Assembly: GCA_965649825.1 (NCBI GenBank)
Contig: OZ287706.1
Location: forward strand, 310,001-374,000
Direction: 5' to 3'
DNA length: 64,000 nt
Origin: Penicillus capitatus
Taxonomy: Eukaryota; Chlorophyta
The notes under the pieces are model-generated. The model was not told the DNA's origin, did not search any database, and saw only the letters and a program-made list of their open reading frames with translations. Positions 22,771-34,049 of the stretch are shown piece by piece. The translations under genes were made by a program, and so were the position numbers. The number at the start of each line of letters is the position of its first letter. Position 1 is the first letter of the stretch.

Positions 22771-25485
22771 TCATGATCCAAGGGCAGAGTCCACAAAGGA
22801 CGAAAACATTTGCGTTTGGGAAAACTCCTTCATGAACGGCTGGTCTTTTTGGGGGAAGGACTCGATCAAAGACTCTTCCAACAACAAACGGACGCCACCG
22901 CCAGATGGGCTGACATCGGTGATGGTGTGTCGTTCCAGATCTGCCAGCAGTCCAGATAAATGTGCTCTCATGACCCCCAGAAATGCCTCAACGGCAATGT
23001 ACTCTGCCGACGTGACCACATGACATGGTCGTCGAGAGTACTTGCTGCATTCTTGCAACTTTTTGTGCCACGGCATCAGGTCCGAGTGCAACGACTTGTA
23101 ACCTGGAAAAGCAGAGGCCATTGGTGCGTTCTTGATCTTATCCTTGTACAGATTCACGCGAATTAAATCGGTGCAACGTTGCGCAATCTCTGGGGTCTTG
23201 TGCTGGATGCCAACAGCAAACGGAACAGGCGCTTCCAGGAAATCCAAATAACGTGTTGGCAAGGCTGGAAGAATGAGGGACTCCCACGTGAAGGGTCGAA
23301 GTAAAGGGATCAAAGCTAAGACAGCTGAGGTCAAGACGCCGATGTTCGAACAGAAGAATACTATTTGACGCTCGAACAGTGCGCCAGCTAACAGAGATAA
23401 AATATTATCCAGACTCAACGAACGACACAACACCATGATGGTCCAGGATCGGAGTCCAAATGCTGTCTCTTCCTCGATGAATGCCCGTTCTGTCCACAAC
23501 CCCGAGGCTGAAGGGGTTCTCCAATCCTGTGGAGTGATAAGCCGCGTATACTCAATGCTCTGAAGTCCCTCCTCTTCTGGAGTGAAAACGATTTTCTCTC
23601 CTGGAGAAGGGACTTTGAGGGAACGGAAATGGCAGAGGAGTTTTTGACAAGCAGGCATGATTTCATGCGGATCTTCGGACCAAGCAAGAGCACCTTTGTT
23701 GCTCTGATAGCGAAGAATTTCGCCTAGACTGGGGCTACGGTACAGTGTCTGCATTTTTGAGGAGTGGTCAAACAGGAATGTCTCTGAGAGTGGTCGAACG
23801 CGCTCTTGGGCATAGTAAGATGTGAGATCCGGCATAGAGATACTGGTGCAGAAACACTCGCTGTCTCCACTCTCTGTATAACGATGAGCACTTCCTGAAG
23901 GTGTCGTTGAACATGGTCTAGCTTCTGATGATAGATAAGCACTGTCGGATACACCCAGTATGCCAGGTCCAGTCGTACAGCAGAGAGAGGAGTCACTGTT
24001 ATCGTAGTCTCTGAAACTCTGTCCGCTGACACTCCTGCAATGATTCGATGGTCTGGGCGGCCGACTCTGAGGACATGTGTCGGAACGATGACTACTGGAA
24101 GCCAGATGCTCTCCGATGGGAAGTTGACTGCTGAACGAGTCTCTCGTACGGATGGGCATTTCATTGTTCGCTTGATGGCTTTCCCCATCCGACGCGGCAA
24201 CTTGCGTCTGGGAGCTGATGTCACTCTCTGGCGCCGGTACTCTAGGCGTGAACGTATGGAATACGTGAGGTGGAGGCGTCGGGGAGGCAGAAAACGCTCG
24301 GATAGCGGATGGATCGGGTGTCATGGAACGCAATTGTGATGAGCTTTTGGAGCCTAAGCAATTGAAGAGCGAAGAATCGGGAGGCAGCTTGACGATCTCA
24401 TTCATATAGTCGGAGATGCTATCCAACCTTTCAAGTCCTAGAACCAGGTTCAAAACCTACATCCATCCATGCCGCCCTCTCCATCAGCAGCATGCGGGTC
24501 GATGCATAGACCTCGCCTGAAAGTGTAATTCAAAAAAGGGATATCGCGATAGGAGGCAATAGCAGCGTGGTGCGGACACCATATGCTTTGAAGGCGACAC
24601 TCCAGTCTCTCTGAATTTATGCTTCACCAGTCCCGGTGGCGTATGGAGCATCTGATTGACGAGATAACACACACCAAACATCGGCAAGTCATCCCCTCCC
24701 TAATCTCACCACCCACGCACCCACGCTTCACATCGATCATCGCAAGGATCAAGCGAGGACGCACTTTCTGAAGGAAGACAAACGATTGGTCGCTGTGGAC
24801 AAAATGCTGCTGTCCATACACGACTTCATTCAGCGCACTCATACTGCATGAGCGCTTTAACAACTGTGGTGTGACACCGTGCGGAAAACAGAACGACACG
24901 AGCTGATCGGCCGTCATGTGCAACGGCTTGTCTTCCGGAAACTGATACAACAGCTACAGGCAGCATCACCATCACACTTTTCTCACACACTCTATCACCG
25001 TTCTGGACAGACTTGGGGTTTGTAGGAGGGCCTCGGCGGCGTGTGATTCGGTTTTTCAGATTGGACAGACGCGGAGGATACGTCAGAAGGACTCCGATTC
25101 GTACTTCTTGCTTGTTCTGTCGCACACACCAACAGCATCGCACGGTCACTCACTTTGTTGGTCTCTCTTTTCTCACCTCGACGAATGCTCTGGAGAACTT
25201 CTTGAATATCTGTGGTATGTGGTAAACCCTAAACACGCAGCACAGGGTCACACGCATCTAAGCAGCTCTGATGTCATCCATACCACGATGACGAGATGTT
25301 CAAAACAGTTCTCGGGCCAACTTAGACGCTTGTCTTGTACAGACCGATTTTCAAGCCATTCTTTCTAGAGGCCACGAGTTGAGCGTCGTGATGTGTACTT
25401 CATGGAGATGTACTTTTCGGCTAAAGTGCTCTTCGGGGTTAAACTGACATTGCTGGACGCCGTGCTTTTCGCGCTGGACGTTCAT
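22771..25485 (-). CDS. DENN-domain protein (probable Rab GEF)
   Basis: DENN proteins act as GDP/GTP exchange factors for Rab GTPases. The uDENN part is YKPQ joined to LLYQFPEDKPLHMT (across an intron near 24953-25011), then MFGVCYLVNQMLHTPPG. The cDENN part is LSLDNILSLLAGALFERQIV followed by FFCSNIGVLTSAVLALIPLLRP and WESLILPALP, with FLEAPVPFAVGI. The dDENN part follows (GYKSLHSDLMPWHKKLQE ... FLGVMRAHL), and the end reads FMKEFSQTQMFSSF. Between uDENN and cDENN lies a Ser/Pro-rich linker of about 250 residues, probably disordered and phosphorylated. The last exon (24453-22771) is large; the upstream exons are short. The first exon is my least certain part: an ATG at 25485 (MNVQREKHGVQQ) is offered. 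Confidence 0.8.
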
Positions 25486-25699
25486 GATGAATATGAAGGA
25501 GGCGCGGAAGGGTTTACTTTAAACACGCTTCGATAGAATCGACGCAGCGCTTTGGTTCTGTGTCGCCCATAATGCGACCTCGGTTTTGACGGTGCGTAGT
25601 CATCCGACGACATTTGCTGCCGACTTCAGTTCGCTTTCTTTTTTTCCACAGGCTCGAAGTCCTCCCACCCAGTAGACATCCACAATCGCTCTTTTCCGA

Positions 25700-25750
25700 C
25701 AATCCGACTGTTGTGCGTGCGTATGTGCGTGCGTGCGTGCGAGCAAGCTG
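25700..25750. repeat. (TGCG)n-type microsatellite
   Basis: Short GTGCGTGCGTATGTGCGTGC-type tract on the plus strand. It is one of two simple-sequence tracts flanking the DENN gene. Confidence 0.7.
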
Positions 25751-25774
25751 CGCGAGTGAGGAACGCAGAGGAAG

Positions 25775-26400
25775 TTAATTGGACACGATTCGCACAAAAC
25801 GACGAAATCGACGGTCTCCGAGAAACAAAAACACCGAATCTAGAGAATAATCAAAGGCATAACGCGCTACGGTGAGATGATGGTTGTACGTCATGAGATA
25901 GACAGATTTGCGATGTACACGATGGACCAATCGTTCAGTGAAACGCCCATCTGCTGACAGAATTCTCCCAGCGCATTTTTGCTGCCCCAGAACAGAACAT
26001 GGCATTTCGTGTTGAGGTTGAAGCCATCGGACAGAAGGGAGAACTATTTCTTGGACGGATTCTTGGGTCAGCATGTGCCTTCTATACACATACAAGAGAT
26101 GAACGACCCACGTGTTGCTGTTGTCTTGGCAGGAGACGAACGGAATGGCAGTCCGTTGAAAGATGACAGTCGGAAAGGAGAGAAACAACGTCGATGAAGA
26201 ACATGTGTGTCATGATCGAGATGGGGGTATGGACGGCCAGCCAACTTCACCGTTTCTCTCTTAGGCCAGGGACACGGATCTTCAGCCTGAAGGCAGACAA
26301 GAGGTCTTGGATGCTCTTAAGTAGGCGAAGCATCTGTGGATGCATGTCAACGTCACCGTTCTCTGGTTGTGGAGATCTTGGATACGTATTCTAAGAACGC
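25775..26400 (-). CDS. unrecognised gene or gene fragment
   Basis: A minus-strand open frame of 137 codons (26188-25775) is preceded by an open, helix-like stretch (DMHPQMLRLLKSIQDLLSAF) at about 26380-26270. A second frame in the same place is also protein-like (CHVLFWGSKNALGEFCQQMG). It could be reached through a 50-nt intron with a strong GTATGT donor. I cannot decide between the two and recognise no family. Confidence 0.3.
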
Positions 26401-27036
26401 TAGCGGCGCGTTACCTCTGCCCGTCGTCTGACGGACGTAAACGGAGAGTGTAATCTCTTAGTTCGAGCGACGGACGGGTGATCATGCGGTTTCCCCTAGT
26501 GGCGTATAACGTAGGAATCTTCAGTTTCGGTTTTGCGAACGAGCTTATCTGCGTATCGAGGTTTCAGTTGTTTTCCGTAAATCGTAGCTGCTTCTTTTGC
26601 ATGATCTTAGGATGGGCTTTGCGGTCGAGTCGCCGACAAAGTGCATCTCAGCGGATGATGATCTGTTCAACCGTGTCTTGATCAGCAACACCTTGGACCT
26701 TTTCATTGAACAGGATTTTTCTAAATGTACAGCCGTTTGAACGAAGAAGTCCGTTATTTCAGCGTTGTTCGCGAATGTAGTTTTTCCGCAACAAGCTACA
26801 CGAAGAATTCGTCGAGATTGCGTCAAAGCAACTGTTGACCATGGTCTGAATACTGTGAACGCTGCTACTACCATCAAGTCTCGCTTATCATGCCTCATGT
26901 CGTGTTTACCTCATGCATGCCAAACTTCGTGCGGCCGCCACAGTCGGTTAGTTATCTTTTCAACGCGGAACGCTACGCACAAGAAAAGAAAAGAAACGGA
27001 TTGTGTCGGTCGCGTCTAGCCGATTGAGGACAAATA
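26401..27036. other. intergenic, nothing recognised
   Basis: Only short overlapping ORFs on both strands; no repeat copies or RNA genes seen. Confidence 0.4.
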
Positions 27037-27463
27037 ATGGACAACAAGTTTTTTTCGCAAGTATGGAAGAGCCTCAAAGACGGAATATTACGTGAGACGA
27101 CTGGCGTTTTCATAGTCAAAGAAGGTCATTCTTTGTATTGGCCCAACATCTTTCGTTTCTTTGCCGGGAGGAAGAGAGTATTCAAGGAACTTGTCAACGC
27201 TTAAAATCGACGAGCACGTCCGTAATCTTTATGGCAATCGTTGGCCGCTGGGGTTGCATCGTAAAATACGTTTCAGAGGAAAGGCGTTCGAGTGTTTAGT
27301 CTCAAGACAAGGGGAGAGCATAAAAGCGATCCTTAAGAAAGTACTCGATTCCATAGAGAGCCTCTCTGACACTTTCGTTCAAAAAGAAGAAGCCATATCG
27401 CGATTCTCATGCTACAAGCCCTACCTCTTTCAGAAGTTCTTAGCATCGACGCGATTTCGATGA
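27037..27463 (+). pseudogene. two adjacent coding-like frames, possible broken or intron-split gene
   Basis: An ATG at 27037 opens a 55-codon frame (MDNKFFSQVWKSLKDGILRE and on), rich in aromatic residues. It closes at TAA about 27204. The overlapping next frame continues protein-like to 27463 (WPLGLHRKIRFRGKAFE ... FSCYKPYLFQKFLAS). I found no intron of the usual type that joins them cleanly. This could be a decayed gene, a frameshifted one, or chance. Confidence 0.25.
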
Positions 27464-29316
27464 ATAATGTTAGTCCTATTTAGCCCTCTTCGTATTGAAT
27501 CCCTAGACGGCGAGAAGGCTTTTAATTTAGCATCAACGATCATCAAATAGTCTATCGGTTAAGGCACAGAATTCGCGCGAAGTTGCTGATCGACTCTTAA
27601 ACGATGAACAATGCAACACAACTGCGGACGCTACAATCTGCTGCGTATAAACTGAAAATTCTCACGAAGCTGAGCATTGTACTCTTATTGTTGTGTCCAA
27701 GCGATATCAATTGGATTATCTCATGGAATGATCGTTCTGCCATGCCTTGGTAACGCATCCCCATCACAATTCTTTGTGCTTTCTCTACAACCTTTTCAGC
27801 GAAGTAATTGCGACAGCGACCACTAAAGAGTATTCTTTGGCGATATCAGCTGATCGATTTAAGAATACATTCATGTTAGAATCCAAACGAGTAATGAATG
27901 AGTCCTGTAGAATCATTAGAATCGCACTAGTCATTGTTATTCAGATTGCGGAGCAAAGGATCGCCCATGTTTATCTTTAAGGAAATTTGAGTGTACGATA
28001 ATGCAGTTGCAATAGTGAGTCAAGTAGGAGAAAGAGCGTTGATTCAAGTAAACCTAGTGCTTAGACGTGAAGCTTTGTTGCACAGGTCATTCTTGGGATG
28101 GCTACTAAACGTAGATATAGGGTGAATCTCCCGTCATGAACTTAAAATCTTGTACACTTCTCGCCAGGGTGACAGCTACAGAGGCATCATTAACACCACC
28201 ATTAACACCCGTTTTTGAGCTTCTTATGCCGTCACCTGAGGAAGTGAAAAAAGTAATCGTTTCTACACCACAGGTGGCTGTTGTTATCAGCGAAATCACT
28301 CGAAGAATCAGCACGTTCTTCTCGCGAATCGGACGCATTTTCGCTTGACCTCTGTTTCGGGATGGATGGTCTTAAAAGGCGCCAGCTGCAAAAAGGATAC
28401 AGCAGGCGTTTGAATCCGACGAGCTCTTCGCCTCGCAGATGAGGCAGATCGACTGTAACGTACGCTTCCAGCTAATGGCAATCTGAATTGACTAACGATT
28501 ACTCCGTCCATGTTCTGCCCCAGAGAATCGCTCGCCGAGCGTGAATGAAGTTCGTTAGTTGAGAAGAGTGGCGTAAATGGGGAAAGAGAAAGAAACAAAA
28601 CGCCGTCCAAGCGACGCTGCCGGCAGATTTCTTTTCGCCTTCGGTCGAGAGAACCGTTCGTTACTAAGACGAAGCTGCAGCTATGAAGACTTATGCCAAG
28701 CATACGGACATCGCACAGACCAACGCGCCTTCCCCAGTTCCACAAGATATCAATTCGCGCGGAGAAGATGCAACGACAGTGGATGAAGCAATCGTATGGC
28801 CACGTTGTCTTGTCCGTTGCCGAAGTCCTGCACAACGCAACGAAGACCGATTCCGTTTCTTAAGGCGAGCGAAGTCTTGAAACCTCGCGCGATAACGATC
28901 GCTTGTGATCCACGCGTTGCTTGCCAATGGTACGGCAAGGGATTCATAATCCGACGATGCGAATGGACTAGGAAAGCAATACAGCGTGAATTTCTCTTGT
29001 TCGGAAAGAGAAGACAAGAGGCCGCGCACGTCCAGGCAGCTCGCTAGTAAGCAGCTTAGAAAGGTATGCGTATGGTTGTATTGCGACTGGCGAGGTGATA
29101 GCTTCGTGTCAGATAACTGGCGCAGTGAACTCGTGGTGCATAACGCGACCAAAGGGCGGCTTCTCGCTGACCCTTCTGGATCAAGAGCATGACGCGATGC
29201 AGCGCGTCTATGAAAAACTGAGAACAACGAAAAGAACTGCGAACTTCGGCGGACAATTGTTGGATAGAAGCTTCGTCTACAGCTGTTGGGACTTCAACTC
29301 AGCAGGCGAGGAAGCA
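27464..29316. other. gene-poor interval before paralogue A
   Basis: There are overlapping ORFs up to about 178 codons on both strands between 28308 and 29340, but no recognisable domain and no consistent exon chain. It ends at the TATA box of paralogue A. Confidence 0.4.
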
Positions 29317-29323
29317 TATAAAA
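29317..29323 (+). promoter_or_regulatory. TATA box of paralogue A
   Basis: TATAAAA (in GCATATAAAAGCC), 128 bp before the ATG at 29445. The spacing matches the other five members. Confidence 0.7.
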
Positions 29324-29444
29324 GCCAGGCAACTGTATAACTCGAGACGACGCCTAAGGCGAAGAAGAAATCCAAGGTTGTTTGCTCTTCTTTGACGTTT
29401 GAACCGCCATCCTTTCCCCGAACACCTTATACCGGGATCCCCTT

Positions 29445-30527
29445 ATGGCTTTTAAAGAGGCTGTCATTTTGCTATGTCTCTTCTTTATCACGCACGGATC
29501 TGCAGTAAGCAATGTTCATTAAACTAGACTGCCGTATGCTCGGTGCTTCATGTAGTCGGAAGAACTGCACCACCAAACGCGAGAATTGAGGCAGATTGAC
29601 ATCGCATGCATTCTCAACAATCCTAGCAGTGCCGTTGCTGTGGTGAGCGCTACTGTCCAGGCCTTCAGTGGCGAAGTCAGTGCCCACATTGAAGCCTCTT
29701 CATCGGCTGTGCAAGAAGCCACGGACGCCATCATCGAGATTACTGCAGAAGCCATCGCCAACGCCACATCGGGAGGAGACGCCATTGCCATCGCAGATGC
29801 GGCGGGAATGGCCGTTGGAAGAGCTGTGGCAGAAGCGTACGCCAGCTCTGTCGGCGTCCTTACATCGAATGGCGCAAACAACGAGGCCTGCGTTGAAGGA
29901 TTCGCTTCCGCCACAGCGACGGCCACTGCCTTCGCTCGCGGATTCATTGAAGTACAGTGCTTGTTAAGCGGCGTCTCTTTGTGAACCTCGACGCTTCAGG
30001 TGCTTGCCCAAGCAACGAACGTAATTTCATTTGCAAGTGCCAGCGGCGCAGCTGACGCTATCGCCGTGGCGACAGCCAGCGCATTCGCTGAAGTCGAAGT
30101 ATCTGCCTGTGGCTCCGGAATTTTTGATATCACCGTCCAAGCGGACATCCTCGCCACGGCCATTGCCGAACCCTTCATCGAAGTCTTCGGCGTCGCGCTT
30201 GCCATCGTCTCTGGAACGACCGCTTTCGGCGAAATCCTCGTCGAAGCATCGGCCGGTGCCGTTTTGGTCAGCGTCATAGAGGGAAGCGCAGAGGCCAGCG
30301 TAGACGGAGGAGGTACGACTGCATGAGGACCTCAAACTCTTTGATGTTGAGTTTCAGGAACGGGCAGTACATCGGCAGTTGCGGGCACATGCACGACGCA
30401 ACAAGATCCATGCCCACTCATCAGGTTCATCGCGTGCTGTTCTGCCAGAGATGTGGACTGCGCCTGCGGCATCGAGTGGGTTACTTTGTTATCCCCGGCG
30501 TCGGTTGAGAAGTCTTTTGCTGTCTAG
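29445..30527 (+). CDS. secreted Ala/Ser-rich two-module protein, paralogue A
   Basis: Exon 1 (29445-29504) is a signal peptide (MAFKEAVILLCLFFITHGSA). After a 51-nt intron, exon 2 (29556-29951) is module 1: alternating small and hydrophobic residues (SGGDAIAIADAAG, ATATATAFARGFIEV) with a single Cys in NNEACVEGFASA. Exon 3 (30000-30326) is module 2, starting VLAQATNVISFASASG. A donor at GGAGGAG|GTACGAC and a 45-nt intron lead into a possible exon 4 ending near 30527, which is Cys-rich (GTCTTQQDPC, FIACCSARDVDCACG); without that splice the protein stops at 30326. Module 2 here lacks the ACVNGVGQ motif of the other paralogues (it has ACGSG). It is probably extracellular. The function is unknown to me. 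Confidence 0.7.
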
Positions 30528-31630
30528 TTGTTCGGCGACATTGGAAGATTTTGGTAATACCGATATCGTCGCTTATAGAATTACGGAGAACGGCGTCACC
30601 TCCCCTCCATTTCCTCCTCCAGTTGGAGATGTCTGCTTCTGTCCTTAGAGCGTGACCTCACACAGACATCATCTCTTTCGTTTTCTACTGTTTTTAATTG
30701 CCCCACATGAGGGCCGAGATTCTGCTGTGGCAGACGCCACGGCATTTGTTTTTTATTTTTCTCCGAGCCATGTAAAACACAGTGGGATCTATTTCGTTTC
30801 TAAGTCATGCTGAAGCTCTGATGCATACGATCGATCTTAAGGCATGTTTTTATTTGTGAAATCTGGTATCCAACAAAACCAACTTTTATCTCACATCATC
30901 CCGCTCTCTGACTCGCGGATCTTGCAGATCGACAGAAAGTAAGAGTGAGAATACTAGGCCGAACGATTAGCGCTCCAAGAGCCTACCAGGTTTAAAGAAT
31001 CTGAGATCGTGTGACAGAGGCAGGAAAGGGCATCACTGGCTTGGACCTTCTCGATATCATCGACAGTTTGATGATAGTGGTTGGACATGATCAGATGAAG
31101 TTACAGACCCCAAACCGCGAAAGAGTTGTCTACTGATCATAATAACTTTGCTTCAACGTATACCTCCCGCTTTCTCTCTTTCGCTTTGTGCATCGTTCTA
31201 TCTGGATCCACAATTGAAGGATGGAAGGAGAACGGTGTTTTCACGGTCGACCAGATATCGAGAGTGCAAACGACGACTCCTGTTGCACAAAATACCACTG
31301 TACCAGAAAAGCAGCAGCCTTTTTTGAAGAGACAGTAGTTCCTAGCCCGAAGTGTGACGTATAGATCCTTCAGTCTTTATTCAAAAAATTCATGTTGATA
31401 TGAAGCACGATGCATTGCTGACAGTCAAGTGGACAGTAGATCGTTATGATATACCGCCTGACTTGATACGACGTCTGTCAAAGGTTACGCCATCAGCCTT
31501 GAAAATCTAGTCGATACAGAATCTGATGTCAACACTTCAGCTGCATACAAACAGACGTATGGTCTGTGCAGAGCAGATCCATCTTTGGGAGGCCATCTGA
31601 ACGACGAGAGTCCTGTTTTTCTGTCTTCGA
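30528..31630. other. intergenic, nothing recognised
   Basis: A 70-codon plus-strand frame at 31126-31338 contains a signal-peptide-like run (RFLSFALCIVLSGSTIEG) but no ATG before it. Otherwise there is nothing I can support. Confidence 0.4.
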
Positions 31631-32308
31631 TCAATCTGCATCCGCTATGGAATGCAGGCGTTCCTTCAGCAGTTCAGCACATTCCTCTTTGCATTTGGCA
31701 ATTTCGATCAAAGCCGTCTGCCGGAGCTGAATGCCTCTCTCCAGAAACTGATGCAGAGATCCAATTGCCTAGATACGAATCTCCCTTGCTGTCCGCTAGG
31801 TGCGAAGCATCCATCTGGATAGACCTGATAGGGCCGCATAAGGTTGACCAGTTGTATCATGTTACGGATCAATACTCCAACGCGTTCCGTCAACCGTGCG
31901 TATCTCTCTGGATGCTGTACAACCGTCTTCGCTAACTCGGCATACGTCTCCAAGACTTCGGCATGGAGTCTGTGAAGATCTCCCTTGAAATCTATGGAAC
32001 AGAATTGAGAATGAGAGGCGAGGCTGTTACGTTTCTCACCTGGCCGATCTTCATCGAACAAGTGCTGGACAGTGAGTTTTGGAATTCCCGGTTGTCCCTG
32101 TTGAGCGAGGTGGACTGCTCGATTTCTCCATCAGCAACAGTCAAACCTCTTGTAGCTCGCCGAAAATGACGTGTTGTCCTTGAATGGGCTCTGGCGGATC
32201 TAGTGGTAGCTGCGCTGCTTCCTGTTCTGAAGATTTTTCTTCGGATTCATTCCGTGCAAACAAGATGGAGTACGCAGGGGGCGGAGGAAAGATTGGTACC
32301 GATTCCAT
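31631..32308 (-). CDS. MED7: Mediator complex subunit 7
   Basis: MED7 is a core subunit of the Mediator middle module and a hinge partner of MED21. Exons are 32308-32147, 32097-32040, 31991-31825 and 31768-31631 (introns 49, 48 and 56 nt), giving 174 residues. Family landmarks: FPPPPAYSILF near the N-terminus, PLDPPEPIQGQHVIFGE, then the long helix DFKGDLHRLHAEVLETYAEL, then RVGVLIRNMIQLVNLMRPYQ, and a final coiled-coil helix ending in LLKERLHSIADAD. The order and spacing match animal and plant MED7. Confidence 0.92.
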
Positions 32309-33044
32309 GTCTGACAGATGATTGATGCGACAGCAGGAAGGCGTTGATATCATCTGTTCGCTTGGTGAATGCAGTCTTTTCTGTGGGCGAAGGTAACGTT
32401 TTTCCTGTCCCTTTCTTGAGCACTCGTTCGTCGGACTATATGTTCTTAGAGGCAGTTAAGATGCGCACCTCATCTATCTGCGAAGGACCGAACCCCTTTC
32501 ATTACTTTAACAAGTTTGCATTTCGCCGAACACGCAATCGGTCAATTTTCTCGTGGCCTGTTGTTTCCGTTGGACGGTGCAGTTGAGTTGCAGATGCCAG
32601 GGAGATCGACGCATTCAAGAGAGAAGGATTTCGAGAGGATCTTTACAGACACTTTAAGTCTTTAAAAAACAAGTTAAAGCAACACAACAGATGACTCATG
32701 GCAACTGTAAGCATGACATTGGTTTGTAAAAGATAGTAATCGCATGAGTTCTCAGACACAACAAGGGTGTCGCTCGTCTGTTTTGTGTCATTCGTAATTT
32801 ATAAAAAGAATAGGAAAAAGACAGGCAGTCTCGCGAGATACTAAAGAGGAAAGCGCGAGGCGCATTTGAGTTGAACAAAGAGCTGCCGACATAGTGGAAC
32901 AGTTCGAAATCACGTGAAACTTTTCAAGAAGAGCAACCTATCATACGGACTCATGCAGCAGCTTAAAAATAGGTTAAATTGGTCAATAATACAGCGTAAA
33001 AACAGCATATGTGGTCATGGTGACCAAAAAAAGGTCTGCCGAAC
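32309..33044. other. intergenic, nothing recognised
   Basis: Short ORFs only. It holds the MED7 promoter and ends at the SINE. Confidence 0.4.
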
Positions 33045-33345
33045 CTGCAATTTCGTGAGATACGGTCGCGAAATACGGTCGCGTTTTGCTTCGGTTTTGG
33101 CCACCTAAAAGGGTCAAAGGAGAAGAGGACAAAAGTTTTTGTCCGGGTGGTGACTCCATCGTCGGCCCCCGAACTGGCTCGACGTCGTCCTTTCCCTGCC
33201 GTAACCCATCCAACTCGGCGCGGGCTCGCCAGACACATCCGGGTCAACTCTGATGGGACTACCCTCCTCTGTGTCCGGCGCAGGAATCGAACCCCCGCGG
33301 TCGTACTTCTCGAACTGGCCAACTGCACCATCCGCATTCGGGTCG
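33045..33345 (-). repeat. tRNA-derived SINE
   Basis: On the minus strand an A-box-like TGGTGCAGTTGG (33330-33319) is followed 25 nt later by an exact B box GGTTCGATTCC (33293-33283): an internal Pol III promoter as in tRNA genes. The T-arm pairing is imperfect, so it is not a working tRNA. The body runs to about 33045, where homology with window bases 1-145 ends. About 300 bp, typical for a SINE. Confidence 0.7.
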
Positions 33346-33641
33346 ATCCCCACAGTCGAGAACGCGCCGACTTCAACATATGCCCACCGTATTCGCCGTA
33401 TCCGCGTCGTCCGTTCAAGACGACTACCGGCTATCGTGACGACTTCGCCGACGACTCCTTGACGACTTTGTCAGCCGTCCACAGTTCCGATTCTTCCGAC
33501 GCTTTTGACTGCGCGTCTGCGACACCTCTTGACGATTCTTCGAAACCGAGTTCTGCCTACGTCAGTTTCGAACGACGATTACTCGCGACTTCTTGCAAGC
33601 CTTGCATAACCGAGGCAAAACAATTGCTGTTTTGGAGTAAT
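33346..33641. other. sequence between SINE and LTR insertion
   Basis: Rich in CGACGA/TCGTCG words (GACGACTTCGCCGACGACTC). It lies within a 285-codon open frame (33147-34004) that runs through the SINE and into an LTR, so the frame is not taken as a gene. Confidence 0.4.
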
Positions 33642-33646
33642 CTTTG

Positions 33647-33893
33647 TGTCGCCAAGATCTGGCTTAGCGATGTGACTGCCTCGTTTCTGAGGAGTTCACC
33701 GCTTGGGGGGACGCAGGTTGACTCACCTGAGGCGCTATCCTCTGGTTCTCGCGCGAGGGTGACTCACCTGCTTAGGCATGTCACGTCGCCACTGGAGTAT
33801 TTAATGAACAATTCGCACCATGTTTTGCCCTTGCTCTGTAAACAAAAAAAGTCTTCCGCTGTTGATATTTTCTGTCCGACCCGACCAGCGACA
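33647..33893 (+). repeat. 5' LTR of the gag-only element
   Basis: 247 bp, with terminal TGTCG...CGACA. It contains a TATTTAA promoter-like box. It is identical to the 3' LTR except for one G in a G-run. Confidence 0.9.
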
Positions 33894-33895
33894 AG

Positions 33896-33907
33896 TGGTT
33901 TCGGAGC
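33896..33907 (+). other. primer binding site
   Basis: TGGTTTCGGAGC, two bases after the LTR. It starts with TGG as expected for pairing with a tRNA 3' CCA end, and resembles the initiator-Met PBS TGGTATCAGAGC of many LTR elements. Confidence 0.7.
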
Positions 33908-34049
33908 GTCGGTGACGTTCCTTTGGTTGGAGCTCCGTCTGCGTGACGTTGCGCATTCGCTCTGTGCGTTGCGCCCTCCTTGGTGGAGGTTGAGTCCTGC
34001 CTAGACGAGGTCTAGACACGAGGAAGCTTCAAGGGACGACGGTCTAAGG

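Noticed and set aside
33147-34004. 285-codon plus-strand open frame
   Set aside because: It crosses the SINE and the 5' LTR, has no family resemblance, and is explained by stop-poor repeat sequence.
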